Origin: Chimonanthus salicifolius
Taxonomy: Eukaryota; Streptophyta; Magnoliopsida; Laurales; Calycanthaceae
Reading direction: 5' to 3'
Length of the DNA: 64,000 nt
Assembly: GCA_013350335.1 (NCBI GenBank)
Contig: CM023534.1
Location: 25,976,807-26,040,806, forward strand
The notes beneath the pieces are model-generated. The model searched no databases. It had not been told where the DNA came from and saw only the letters and a list, made by a program, of their open reading frames with translations. Positions 32,630 through 44,200 of this stretch are shown piece after piece (the stretch's first letter is position 1; each line of letters starts with the position of its first letter). The translations under genes and the position numbers were made by a program.

Positions 32630-34484
32630 ATGAAATATCTTCTTCTTCTTCTTCTTCAAATCAGATGTAGGCTGCGTATCCTCCGCTTCATGCCGATGTC
32701 TTGTATCTTGCTACAGAATTTGCAGAACCTCCATCTCCATCGTGAGTGTTTTTATTCCTTTTTCTGATTTGTCTTCATGAAATATCTGATGGGCCTTCTA
32801 TTGATAAAGAAATTAATATGGATTTCACTAAACCTATATCATGACATGAGTGTTTACTTTCTCTGTCTATTCATGAAATATTTTAGAGATCTTTTATTAA
32901 TATGAAATTGATAAGGTGGATGTTCTCTATGTATCAGGTCATATCTGATATGCCCATACTAAATGAAATAAATGACCTAAGGAATTTAGGTCTTAATCTC
33001 AAATTGGGAAGTCAAATTGATTTAATCTTTAAAAGAATTGAGCACTACTTATGATTTCAACAGAAAAAGGAATTTAGGTCTTAATCTTGTGTTGGTCGGC
33101 ACAAGATGCAACAACAATGTTTTGCATGGGTTTGTGTATTTACCAGAAAAATCTTAATCATTGATGTGAAAATTGATAAGATAAAGCTCTAGTCATGCTG
33201 TTTTTCTAATTTCTTTTAGATTTTCAAAAGGGATAAATGGGTTAAGTTCGATGAATGGATCTAACATCGGCTCTGATTCATGACTACAATTTTATATTTG
33301 TAAACTTTTACTACAGATCTGAATTATTATACTGAAGGCACAAACTCTAGAGATGGTGTAAAGTATTTGATGTGCGAAGATATCAAGATAGCTCGTGACC
33401 ATGGCTTGAGTAGTTTTGGAAATGTGGTGAGGTAAGATCACTGTTGTTTTTTTTTCTAAACATCTAATGTTTCTCTTTGACATCCAATAGAGGTCCTATT
33501 TCTCAAACTATTACACATCTTCTTAACATACAATAGATGAGCACTCTCTCTCTTTAGCATCTCTAATGTAAATGGTGGTGAAAATTTTATGTTAGCATCT
33601 CTTTTGTTAACATTGTTGCAACAACGATACAAGTTCATGAATCTAACTATATTTAGTATCTAAAGAAACGTGCCTTGCAAAATTAAGCTCATGCTTGGAC
33701 ATTTAGTATCCCTAAATGCGAGTTGAACTATTGCATTAATTGTATAATTAGATTTTGGGCTGGGCTTCCGGCTTGATCTTCATTTGGGCTTCAATTAAGT
33801 GTTTGAGATTGATCAAACTCATCTTTTTCTCAGGCTGGACACTTTGGCAAATCATTTTCCAAGGGAAGATTGCAAATTATTTCAAGTCTGGAAAATACCC
33901 ATATAATTTTTCTCCTTGTAGGTGGGTATGTTGGAATCAAGCCACATGGTCCATCTAACCTAGCCATTTTATTCAGCTGGCAAAAAAGAATCAACATTAT
34001 TTGGCCCAAATTATAGCTAAATACACGTCATGTGACCATACCATGCCAGTGATATTTTAAAACCCAATTGAATGCCCTAGTTATTGTCCTGTACTATTTA
34101 AGGAAAAATTTCAGTCTTTGTAGAGCCCATTGATTTTAAATTAGTACTCTCTCTCTCACTAAAAATTTAGTCTATAGATTTGGAAAGTCGTCTACTTGTC
34201 AATTGACGAGTCACGTTTGCTAAAAGTTTAAAGTTTCCTGAGTATTCCTTTTTACAAGAGGGTTGGTAAAACAATCGAGTCCATTACAAAAATGGCACCC
34301 CAATGTATTGTCACTGGTATTAATCACTTATATCAATAATGTTTTATTATTGACATCATCTAACTATGGAATTAAATTCTACAGATGCGACCCTAAAGGA
34401 GTGGAATATATAGTCTCTTCAAATGCAAGTCCTACTTCGGGTCTTAATGATGGGAGGTTGTCCGATTGGAACTGTGCCCATTAG
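32630..34484 (+). CDS. Candidate three-exon small gene (108 aa), unknown function
   Basis: Three exons join in one frame: 32630-32741 (112 bp), 33317-33431 (115 bp) and 34385-34484 (100 bp), 327 bp including the stop TAG. Donors are C/GTGAGTG and GAG/GTAAGA; acceptors are ACTACAG and TTCTACAG after T/A-rich tracts. Phases match at both junctions. The start is hydrophobic (MKYLLLLLLQ, from a CTT repeat), then basic. Later segments include NYYTEGTNSRDG, EDIKIARDHGLSSFGN and CDPKGVEYIVSSN. A TATA box lies just upstream. I recognise no family. Chance cannot be excluded, because each exon is short, and the first exon partly depends on a microsatellite. Confidence 0.3.
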
Positions 34485-34759
34485 AAGAGAATTAGAAAAA
34501 GAGTTGTCGAAACATACACCTCAAAAAAGAAAATATCTATAAAAAGATGGTAGGACGGGATGGTGGCGATAATCATGTAAGTCAATAGCTCCAACTAATT
34601 TTATTTGAAAATTCTTTATTAGTGCACAATTTGTGACGTATCTCACATCAATTTATAGTAGAACCATAAAAGACAAATATTTTGATGAAACACAATTTGT
34701 TTTTCTCACCGTTTCCTGATCCAGCCTCTTGCACCATGTTCTCTTCTTTGGCTTGTAGT

Positions 34760-35104
34760 TAGGGCTGAAATCAGGTTGGGTCGAATTTCTTAAAACTCAA
34801 TCCTATCCACGTCAATATATCATGGAACTCGACCCGAGATACTTACCCGAAATTCTCAATCGACCATACCTAAATTCAAACCCAATTCAACCCGAATTCT
34901 GACCTGATCTTCATTTTGAACCCATTTTAGCCAGGTTGGATCTGGTCAGGTCAGGTTAACTTGAAAATTCTTCAACCCGACCCGACCCAAATTCCATGCA
35001 GGTTTTATCTTCTCAAACCGACATGACCCATTGACCCGACCTGCATGATTTCTCAGGTTGGGTCATGCGGGTTGGGTCAAAACTTGATCCGAGTTTCACC
35101 CCTA
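34760..35104. mobile_element. hAT-type MITE (345 bp)
   Basis: The ends are TAGGGCTGAAATCAGG and (reverse complement) TAGGGGTGAAACTCGG. The interior is rich in GGGTCGGGT/ACCCGACCC words. The flanking 8-bp duplications are CTTGTAGT (34752-34759) and CTTGAAGT (35105-35112), with one mismatch. Non-coding. Confidence 0.75.
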
Positions 35105-35112
35105 CTTGAAGT

Positions 35113-36018
35113 CAAAAGAGAAAGAGAGGAAATTTCAAACAAATTTTTATACCATTTTTAGATGAGTGTTTTTCTTCTCTATATTCAGAAGTCTACTTGC
35201 AAATTTCAATCAATAATTGAAGTTTTTGCCAAATTTTTTAATTATAAATTTAGTTAAAATATTGACATGTAAAGATTTTCTAAATTTGAAGTAGAGTCCA
35301 CGCCAATATTCTAAAAATTAAATTGTCAATTGATGAGTCACATTTGCTAAGATGTTTTATTTTTCTTTTTTTCCTTTCTCATTTGTTCTAGTGATGAATC
35401 ACGTTTCATGTTTTTCACACAATCACATGTTTTAGAGTCCATTTAGGAAAAAAAAAAAAAACTTAGACTTCAACTAAATCGAGTTTTCAAATTAGGGTTA
35501 AGCCAAAATTATCTAAACTTTACTAAGGCTTGCTCAAATCCTGTTTGGATAGTTTAGTCTGAATTTACTGGAGTCTATTTTAATTCTTTTTTTTTTTTTT
35601 TTTATTTCATGTGCCCTCATCATACACATATCAGAACTATAGCATGTTAATAACATTTCATGTGTCAAATGAGTTAAGATTCATTTAAATCTCGCTACTG
35701 ATATCATACCTTTGAATTGTGTTCTTGATGATAGGATAAAGTATGGCCTTGTTGATTGACATTAGGAACACAAAAGTTATTATAAATTATCTATTGGGTT
35801 GTATTTATCTTTTGAAGTGTCTGATTATTGTTTTTGTCCATGTTTGAAAGTTGTAACCTTTTTAATTTAATTTTTTTTTTCAACTATCAATATAATCAAA
35901 TAGACCTCCATAATATGATACTATTTTCTCAGAGTTTTTAACTATTATAAGTGCCCGTAGCCTTTAATTTTTAAGTTGATTGCTTACAATATTTATTCGG
36001 GATTGTGATTCTGCAGAT
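35113..36018. other. AT-rich intergenic DNA
   Basis: No gene is seen. Long T and A tracts occur at 35447-35461 and 35588-35603. Confidence 0.4.
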
Positions 36019-36020
36019 GG

Positions 36021-36063
36021 AATGTCAGATGTGGTTAGAATGCTTCAAGGTGAAATTGAAATA
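36021..36063 (+). pseudogene. Receptor-kinase exon fragment A
   Basis: Matches 36240-36282 of the main fragment (MSDVVRMLQGEIEI) with one substitution. It ends where an 18-bp inverted-repeat arm begins. Confidence 0.7.
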
Positions 36064-36064
36064 A

Positions 36065-36841
36065 CGACCACCACTTGTTAAGTGCAGCTCGATTCGCAGG
36101 CCTACGTCCTACAAGAGCAAGGAAATCTATTAGAACTTGTTGACCCAAATCTTGGGCCAGACGACTCCGAAGAAGAGGCGATGAGGATGCTGCATTTGGC
36201 TCTCCTATGCACCAATCCATCTCCTGCTCTTAGACCTGCAATGTCTGATGTGGTTAGAATGCTTCAAGGTGAAATTGAAATACGATTCGAAGAAGTTGGT
36301 CTAAAGCCTATGAGAAGCACCATCCAAAGGAGCCAGATGCAGAATACATTGATGGACTCGTCATCGACGCATTGTCCATTGGATTCTAAGTGGAGCAGAA
36401 CTAAGTCAGCCCCTCAATGATTGGTCATACACAAACACATTCAGTATTTTCAGACAATGAAGAAGAGCCAATTCTGATGTCTTCCATTTGAATATGGTCA
36501 ATGCATAGACCCATGCACATTATGATTATCCATCTGCATTTCACTCTCCAATATTGTTAGGATTAGAATTAGAAGATTTATGATAATCTAGAATAGAGTT
36601 TTGAGTTAATATCTGATTGATAGTGTCCTAAAAGAAAGGATGGGCTGGGCCTTCGTTCTATCAAAACAATTAATGGGGTTTTTCCGATGAAGCAGCTCTA
36701 GGCAATCGTCTCCAACAAGAATAGCCTCCGGATCTCTTGGATTAGGCAGAAATATTTGCGCTGCAATGGCATCTTGCGGGTGGGTCTCAAGCAGAATGCA
36801 TCGTGGGCCTGGCGCTCCCTGCTCTTAACAAGTGGTGGTCG
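36065..36841. repeat. 18-bp inverted repeat around the receptor-kinase exon
   Basis: CGACCACCACTTGTTAAG at 36065-36082 is exactly inverted at 36824-36841. The match extends imperfectly outward. It brackets the main kinase exon and 400 bp of unassigned sequence. Confidence 0.7.
36082..36420 (+). pseudogene. C-terminal exon of an LRR receptor-like kinase (LRR-VIII, At1g53430-like)
   Basis: The frame encodes the last part of a protein kinase domain: AYVLQEQGNLLELVDPNLG, then EEEAMRMLHLALLCTNPSPA and LRPAMSDVVRMLQGE. A Ser/Thr-rich tail of about 45 residues ends at TGA 36420. This is the subdomain X-XI end of malectin-containing LRR receptor kinases of plasma membranes. Usually LDWAYVLQEQGN precedes; here LDSQAYVLQ follows an AG that looks like an intron acceptor. 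No other kinase exon, catalytic loop, membrane segment or LRR is present nearby, so it is an orphan exon. Parts are repeated at 36021 and 36849. Confidence 0.8.
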
Positions 36842-36848
36842 TATTCAA

Positions 36849-36971
36849 TTTGGCTCTCCTATGCACCAATCCATCTCCTGCTCTTGGACCTGCAATGTCT
36901 GATGTGATTAGAATGCTTCAAGGTGAAATTAAAATATGATTCGCAGAAGTTGGTCTAAAGCCTTTGAGAAG
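36849..36971 (+). pseudogene. Receptor-kinase exon fragment C
   Basis: Repeats 36193-36316 of the main fragment (LALLCTNPSPAL...LQGEI) with a few changes, including a stop after EIKI. It ends abruptly at GCCTTTGAGAAG. Confidence 0.75.
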
Positions 36972-37165
36972 TCTCTGGCGACGGGGACTCCAGACAGTTC
37001 GATGATTTTCTGCATCTTTGAGTTGGAACTCAGAAAGGAGGCGAGTACGTTCTCCAATTGGGAGATCTTAGGGGGGTTTTGGAAGGGGGAAATGCACATG
37101 TAGAGCCTCACAGGGCAGTTCCAATTTTCTTGTGGACAGACGACATTAGGATTATTTATCAACAT

Positions 37166-37804
37166 AGCTTGAGTAGCATTGGAAATGAGAGAATCTCCTT
37201 GGATGAGAACAATGCTATTTTCTATTTAATATTTTAATTTCCTTTCTAAAAATATCAGCTCAGGGAGTGTATTGATTTACTACCATATTTTGCTTCTTCA
37301 AACTCTAGTAGTATTTCACATGATTGGTGAATTTTTATGTTTAATACAAATTGGTTGTGCTGACTCTAGAGCAGTTGCTATTGCTTGTTATTTTTAAGAT
37401 GTTGCACGAATCACTGATGGTTTTACTTGTAGGATTGGTTTCATAGTCAATCATTTCACATTTTGTAGGTCTATATGGTATGTTTGGTTATTGTGCTAAA
37501 CTTTGTGTTATGGATAATTGTTGGTCTTAGATATTGATGGCGGAAATTATTCTTAAAAAAAATGTAATGATTAAGATGATATGTTGATCCCTCGTATTAT
37601 TTTATCTTATAAAACCAACCAGGTTTTCCACTTGAACATCGAGATGGAGGTCGACAGAGAAAAAGATTTATTTATCTTTTTAACATTAAAAAAAATACAT
37701 ATATGATAGACACTTAACATGAGTAAATAAAACATCAATACTTGACGTAGATCATAATGAAGAGGCACGATAATAAACAAGAGTTTCAAAGATGATTAGT
37801 GTAG
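37166..37804. other. Intergenic DNA
   Basis: No gene, RNA gene or clear repeat is seen. Confidence 0.4.
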
Positions 37805-38014
37805 TCATTTGTGAGTGTAGTCATTCGAAGCATCGCGGCAGCGAAATATTGGACTGTAACCACGAATATATTTATTGACGGGCTTGTCAAGATTCCCTTT
37901 ACCATTGGAAGGGGGTGCAGGGTTTATCTTTAGCCATGCTGCTTCCATAATGCAAAATTCCTTGTTGAGAAGTATAAAGCCTACAAGGAACAAGCTCACC
38001 ATCCACAAATGCAT
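37805..38014 (-). CDS. RALF-like secreted peptide, with one conserved Cys lost
   Basis: This is a 69-residue frame. Residues 1-26 form a hydrophobic secretion signal (MHLWMVSLFLVGFILL). A short linker (INPAPPSNGKGN) and a C-terminal block, VNKYIRGYSPIFRCRD, follow. RALF peptides are secreted ligands of CrRLK1L receptors that alkalinise the apoplast and restrain growth. Their end has the pattern NPYxRGCSxIxRCR, which this block resembles. The first Cys of that pair is Tyr (TAC, one base from TGC), and no upstream Cys pair is present in the mature part. It may be a short divergent RALF-like gene or a decaying one. A TATA box lies 90 bp upstream. The family call is by motif only. Confidence 0.5.
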   Translation of the reverse strand: MHLWMVSLFLVGFILLNKEFCIMEAAWLKINPAPPSNGKGNLDKPVNKYIRGYSPIFRCRDASNDYTHK

Positions 38015-38100
38015 ATTTCTATTGCCATTTCTCTTCCTTTACTTCTTTCGAATCTCTGTTACTTGTTCTTTTTTGTTTTCAAGCTAGCATTGAATTCTTC

Positions 38101-38110
38101 TCTTTATAGG
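38101..38110 (-). promoter_or_regulatory. TATA box of the RALF-like gene
   Basis: The minus strand reads CCTATAAAGA, about 90 bp upstream of the ATG at 38014. A Stowaway-like MITE begins 12 bp further upstream, so it replaces or adjoins the proximal promoter. Confidence 0.45.
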
Positions 38111-38121
38111 CTTTTGTTATA

Positions 38122-38312
38122 CTCCCTCCGTCCCATTTTAATTGTCTCATTTGAAAGATTTGCATTTTTTAAGGAACTCTCTATATTAGGCTAGCACTCC
38201 ATGTGATCTCATCAATTTTCAACACATTTTATACTATTCCAATATAAATGAGACAACTATTTTGGGACAATTCTAAAATTCAAATAAGACAATTCATTTG
38301 GGACAGAGGGAG
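38122..38312. mobile_element. Stowaway-like MITE (191 bp)
   Basis: It begins CTCCCTCCGTCCCATTTTAA and ends in GGGACAGAGGGAG, with TA on both sides (38120-38121, 38313-38314). These are the hallmarks of Tc1/mariner-type Stowaway MITEs. Non-coding. Confidence 0.85.
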
Positions 38313-38906
38313 TACTTAATAAGAGAACTTTTGGTTAAAAGACTAAAAAACGTAGAAGTAACTACAGTGGAAATTGGTTAAGCAACCACCCATTAAAACC
38401 TAAACATATTTCTCCAAAGTTGGAACAGATGAAGATTTTATTTTGCTTTTTGCTTTTTGTTTTTGATTTTCTCTCTCTCATTTGGGTGATTAGCAATCTT
38501 ATAGAGTTAGAAGAATTAAAGGAAAAATAAATAAATTCATATGTATACTTAGATCAAGTGTGATCAAATGCATGGGTTGCACTTGGTCCCATTCCTCTTT
38601 TTTTTTTTCTGAAATTCATTAAAAACAAAATATTTGGATTGAAACTTCACTTGATAAACTACAAATAACTTTCAGTTAAAATATTTCTAACGACTCGATT
38701 TTAATAGTCAAAATCATCACATATAATCAAAGCATGGATCATATAAGTAGAATGATTTCAACTTATATTTCATTAAAATTGAGTACCATGGTAAATAATG
38801 TCAGAAATTTGGAAATAAAGTGTGGAACACATAACTTTACTTCTAATAGATCAGTATCATTATGTTTGTGATAGATCATTATCATTATGATTATGATAAG
38901 AACTAC

Positions 38907-39041
38907 TTCAGAAATCGGGAGGTCACGGGTTCGAGCTCCCATGGTCTAACTTTAGTGTACCTTAGGGGTAGGAGTACACCTGTGGAGGTTTTACGTGAGT
39001 ATCCTGTGGTTCTCACATGTAAATTATATATAAAAAAAAAA
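38907..39041 (+). mobile_element. 5'-truncated tRNA-derived SINE
   Basis: GGTCACGGGTTCGAGCTCCC contains a pol III B box (38928-38939). The element ends in an A tract after TATATATAAAA. Flanks AAGAACTAC (38898-38906) and AGGAACTAC (39042-39050) look like a target duplication. No A box is seen, so the 5' end is missing. Confidence 0.6.
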
Positions 39042-39396
39042 AGGAACTACCTCAATCAAGGAATTGCCCCTCTTTTTAAGATAGTAATCATCTCAATGAT
39101 GCGTTGTGGCTTACAATACCAAAATGCAACAATGAAATTTTAGTTATTTTAATTGCTCGAGGGAGTCTCCACAAAGAGAGTTAGAAGGCAGATTTAAAAG
39201 GCCTGGTTGAATGAGAATGTCCCTTGTTAAAGGTTGGAAGACATATTTGAGGTTAAGAATAAAGTTTTAAATATTGCATGTAGACTGTAATTATATAGAG
39301 ACTGAGTTTGAGTTGTATTGACTCAGTCATACAAGAATTGTTCAAAAATAGTTAAAAATGTTTAATCCCTAATTAATATGACTGAGGAGTTATATA

Positions 39397-39587
39397 CTCC
39401 CTCTGTCCTAAATTAGTTGTCCCATATGGATTTTGGAATTATCCCAAAATAGTTGTCTCATTTATATTAGAATAGTATAAAATTCGTTGAAAATAGATGG
39501 GATCAAATGGAGTGCTAGCCTTATATAGAGAGTTCATTAAAAAATACAAATATTTCAAATGAGACAACTAAAATGAGACGAAAGAAG
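39397..39587. mobile_element. Stowaway-like MITE (191 bp), opposite orientation
   Basis: Same family and length as 38122-38312 but inverted: CTCCCTCTGTCCTAAATTAG at left, with TA at 39395-39396 and 39588-39589. The right terminus (GAGACGAAAGAAG) is more diverged. Confidence 0.8.
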
Positions 39588-39589
39588 TA

Positions 39590-41088
39590 TAATATTTCTA
39601 AGAGAGGCTACAAGGGATTATTTCAATACTTTTATAATAAATAAGAGTAAAGAAATGTTGAGAGAAGCTAGGAAAAAGAGATCATCCTCCATACTAGGAG
39701 GATAGAGTTTTTTTTTTCTCCTTCTTCTTTTTCATCTAGATATCACTGTTATACGGCTTTCTTTATACATTTTGTTCATTTTCTCCACTTTACAATTTTT
39801 TATATAATTTTTTTCTATTTTTAGATACTAATGTCAAAATAATAGATCAAATCCTTCACACTCACCAGCTTTAATCATATAATCTCTTTTTATATTTTTA
39901 ATATTTTTGTTTGAATTTTCTACTATTTTAGATCAATTTTTCCAACTCATCAAATCTAACTTTAAAATTCATTTTCCTATTTTTCAGTCATTTACAAGAA
40001 ATATGCTTTATTTTTTAAATATTACTTATTATAAGGACCGGTCAAATCTTTAAAACTCACCAAACTTAATATTAAATTTTCTTTTTATATTTTAACTAAT
40101 TTTAAGATGATTTTTTTAATTTTATTTGTTAATATAAAAGTAAATCACAATTTTAACGAATAATCAAAGTTTATTTGACAATTATCTTAAATTATTTTTT
40201 ATATATTAAAATTTCAATAAATAAAGTAAAAACATATTTGAATGCATCAAAACATGGCTCCGTATAATGATGACAAAGTACAGCCCTTGGTAACTTTTAT
40301 GCAGTAAAAATTTTGATTTGAGTTTTATACGTTATCAAAGAAGAATATCAGAAAATCCACTTCCCCGTGCCGATTCTAGAGATTATTTGATACTTCTTGT
40401 TGAAAAAAAGAATATTTGATAATATTAAATTGAATTTATACAAAATTCAGGTTCCATTTTTTTAAGTCTTGAACTCTTGATAGATGTGGACGGTTCAGGT
40501 GCATGGAACCCTTTTTTCTTAAATAAATTTAAATTTATAACAATTGGTAATCCTTTATGAACGTTCCTTATTCAATATTTTACGCAGATGCAATTAATTT
40601 TATGCATTTTTTATAGTTTATTATTTGACAGTAAAAATATTTATTCTCATATAACTTTCTACTATATTTATGGGAATTGATTTGGATAGGGTAGTTTTTG
40701 AAAAAGAGAAGAGACAACTTTTTCCATGTTCCTGTTTTACCCTCCCTTAGTTAATTCCAATGTTTTGAGAACTGTACTGTCTAATTGAAGAAGGTTGAGT
40801 TAACTAAAGTTCAACTGGATTCAACCGTAGTCAAAATCGGTCAAAATCGTGCTCATTAATATCATATTATAATTATTATTAAATAATCATACAAAATATA
40901 TTTTTCATAAAATATATTCTTTGTTCTTATTTTATGTATTTCTTTTTTTTCCTAAGCCTTTGATTAGTTCTTTAGTTTTTCTATGTAATAAGTTTATTTT
41001 TTATTTTTAATATTTATCAAAGATTTCAATTAAGATAAAATTACTATTAATAATATTTAATAGTAATTTTAATTTTTTGATGATATAT

Positions 41089-41124
<36 letters not shown>

Positions 41125-41248
41125 TTATATAATTTTTTTGAAAAATTAATTACTAATATATTTGAATGTATTTAATAATAATCATTATGATGACATTCTT
41201 ACAAAATGAGTGGATAGAAAAGAAGATTTTCAAATGAGTTACACAATG
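39590..41248. other. AT-rich intergenic DNA with an AT microsatellite
   Basis: No gene is seen. An (AT)n run lies at 41095-41121. Confidence 0.5.
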
Positions 41249-44200
41249 AATGCACGGGAATCAGATTAAGTGGTTGATCACATAAATTGTTATTTTATTA
41301 TTTTTTTAGTAAAAAAAAAAAAGACAAAAGGAATAGTGAATAGTGTGTCGGTCGAACCGACGACGGAACTTAAGTTTCATATTTAAATCTCTTTTTGCTC
41401 AAAATTATGTTATTTTCCATCCTTTTCCCATTCACCAACCTCTCCCTCTTCCCTAACAACAAACTCTAGTATTATCTACCTTCCCTCCATTGATTTTCAC
41501 CCATCAAATGCTTTGGATTCAGATTTCCTACGTTAGCAGTGCCCCTTTGCATGGTTTATTTTTCCCTAAAGGTAAGATTTGTGATCCTTCTCTCTCCCGT
41601 TCTTCTTATTTGATGAGATTTTGATGGGACGTGTTGAGAACGGGGTATCTGATGAATAATAAAACTTAAAGGGAGAGGAATCCATTGAAATAAATTGGAG
41701 ATTTTGTTATGAATCCGTTTTGGGTGTAGATTTGATTTGATATTGGATATTGGACCCATATAAAGGGAAGTAGATTGGAGAAAAGGTTGTATGCTTAATC
41801 TTGAAGATGATGCATGGGAGGAAATTTGGGGATTTTCTTAAAATTGAAGGGATTAATCTAAATTAGGGGTAAATCTTGGGTCTAGATTTGGAAATTTCGC
41901 TTTTAAGCTTTTATTTAGCCTAATATATGAACTAATAGTGGTATATTATGTTCTTTTTTTCATTTGATTAGAGCTTTCGAATCCCAAACATGTTGAGGTA
42001 CGACCAGAAGACCAACCCAGAAATCATAACGTTTGAGGTGAGGATTGCTACACACATAATATATGAATGCTTGTATGCTAAGAATTGAATTACGGAATAT
42101 CGTATTATTAGTGTGATTTATGCATGATATATAGGATGGATGTGCCCTATGATATGCTTGAAATATTATGAATTACCTGTTATGTGATATGTAGCATGTT
42201 TATTATCTGATTATGATAATGGATTGATGTTAATTGTTGAAAACCCTTGTGAAGGGTTGGGATAAATTATTGGTGAATTTAATTGGGTTTATATTGTGAA
42301 AAAGGGAGTGATTTGGACTTAGGATGATAAACCACTATGAGACAGGCTAAATGAATTGCAAAGACTAAAAATATGTGAAAATAAACTCGACGTGTGTATG
42401 TTAGGGTTGGTGTGTAGTCCATGTCCCTAAAATTACCTAATGTGTTGAATATGTTAAATGTATGAAATGTAAGAGAATATGCTATGCTGCTATTATTGTG
42501 GAATTATGGTCATGATGTTATTATGCCATATATGTGGCCCTTATAGCTATGAATATGTTTCCCCTTGGTATTACTCACTGATGTGTGCGTAGGAGGTTAT
42601 CTAGGATGTGAGTACGTGATATTGTGTTAATAGATATGATGATATTCAAAATTACTAGTGTTGGGATGAGACCCAAAGATAATATAGGACTTGATGATGT
42701 CCACTTCCCTTGTTTGGGCCCCACAAGTGGTAGTCCCCACTCCACATATGAGGTTGGTGTGATAGGATGATAAATTTGATTTAAGGAACCCTATTAGAAC
42801 GGTGGCGTCAATATGGGACTTGGTCATGTAGGATTGCTGTCGAGGAGTATAGCTCTTATCATGCTTCGGGCTGTAGGTCCCTCTCACGGATGTTTGTGGT
42901 TGTCGTTGAAGAGTATAGCCCCACATATGTTTCGCACTGTAGGTCGCGCTCATGACTATTTTGTACACTTGGTGTGATGTATTACGCAGGGTCCGATACT
43001 TGTGAGACCTGCTTGGGCGGTAGTAACTTAGTAAAACGTATTTTGCAGGATTAGATACTTGTGATCCCTACTAGGGTGGTATTAACTTGGTAAGTCATAT
43101 ATTGATCACCTTAGAGCTGACTTAATCACTAGAGTGGTGAAGGGACGTGAGGTGAGGCAGATTATCTATGTTTTATGGAGATCTCCCACTTGTAAGTCGT
43201 AACCTATGTCCCTCAAGGGATCATGATGTTTTGACAGCCCTTTCCATAGAGGTGTCCTTGGGTGGACAGTGTGTCCACATTGATGAGATTGATAGCATGA
43301 AAATGTTGCATGGTATGATTTATATTCCATTCCATACATTATTATCATTATGTGGGTGTGTGAGTGTATAGCATGCATATTTCCTCACTGAGTATTTGTA
43401 ACGACCCGGCCCGAAAACAGGGCTTAGGCTTGACTCAGTAAGATATTGTCCGCTTTGGGCCTCGCACACAGCTCAAATCCGCACGTTTTGTATTTGGACC
43501 CGGGCCCACATGGCCCGGCCCAAAACGCGTCTCACATGGTCAAGGGGGCTTGGCCACTTAAATCCCCCATCATTTTCCACTCCACCACCGATGTGGGACT
43601 CTTCCCACATTGGTAGGTAGGGGTTTCACAATCACCCCCCCTAAAGCCTCGAGCCGTCCCCGGCTCGACTCAGGTCCAACTCAACAACTCCATGGAAGGA
43701 TGATAGGCCCACACAGTCCGAGTGTAGAACCTCAGCTCTGATACCATATTTTTAACGACCCGACCCGAATATAGGGCTTAGGGCTTGACTCAGTAAGATA
43801 TTGTCCGCTTTGGGCCTCGCACACAGCTCAAACCCTCACGGTTTTGCATTAATGCATCTCACATGGTCAAAGGGGCTTGGCCACTTAAATCCCCATCTTT
43901 TTCCCCTCCACCACCAATGTGGGACTCTTCCCACATTGGTAGGTAGGTGTTTCACAGTATTGTTTCTACTCACGTCTTTGCAATTTCAAGTAATGTTGCA
44001 CTGGATAGGTTCGAGGGATCCCGAGGAAGATCTTAGTTATTATGTTGATTTAGAAGCCATACATATTTGACTTGATTATTATAGTTAATTGATTTGAGTT
44101 GATATGCTGTTAGTTTTACCCTTTCATTTATTGAAGAGTGGTATATAATAATTTTCAGAAGACATGTTGATATTTATGTGGAGGAGTTATTACCCTTTGA

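Noticed and set aside
36929..37165. 78-codon minus-strand frame with several Cys
   Set aside because: It overlaps receptor-kinase fragment C on the other strand, has no signal peptide or known domain, and no promoter-like sequence.
41095..41121. AT-repeat considered as an origin or attachment region
   Set aside because: A simple microsatellite in AT-rich DNA; nothing else supports a special role.
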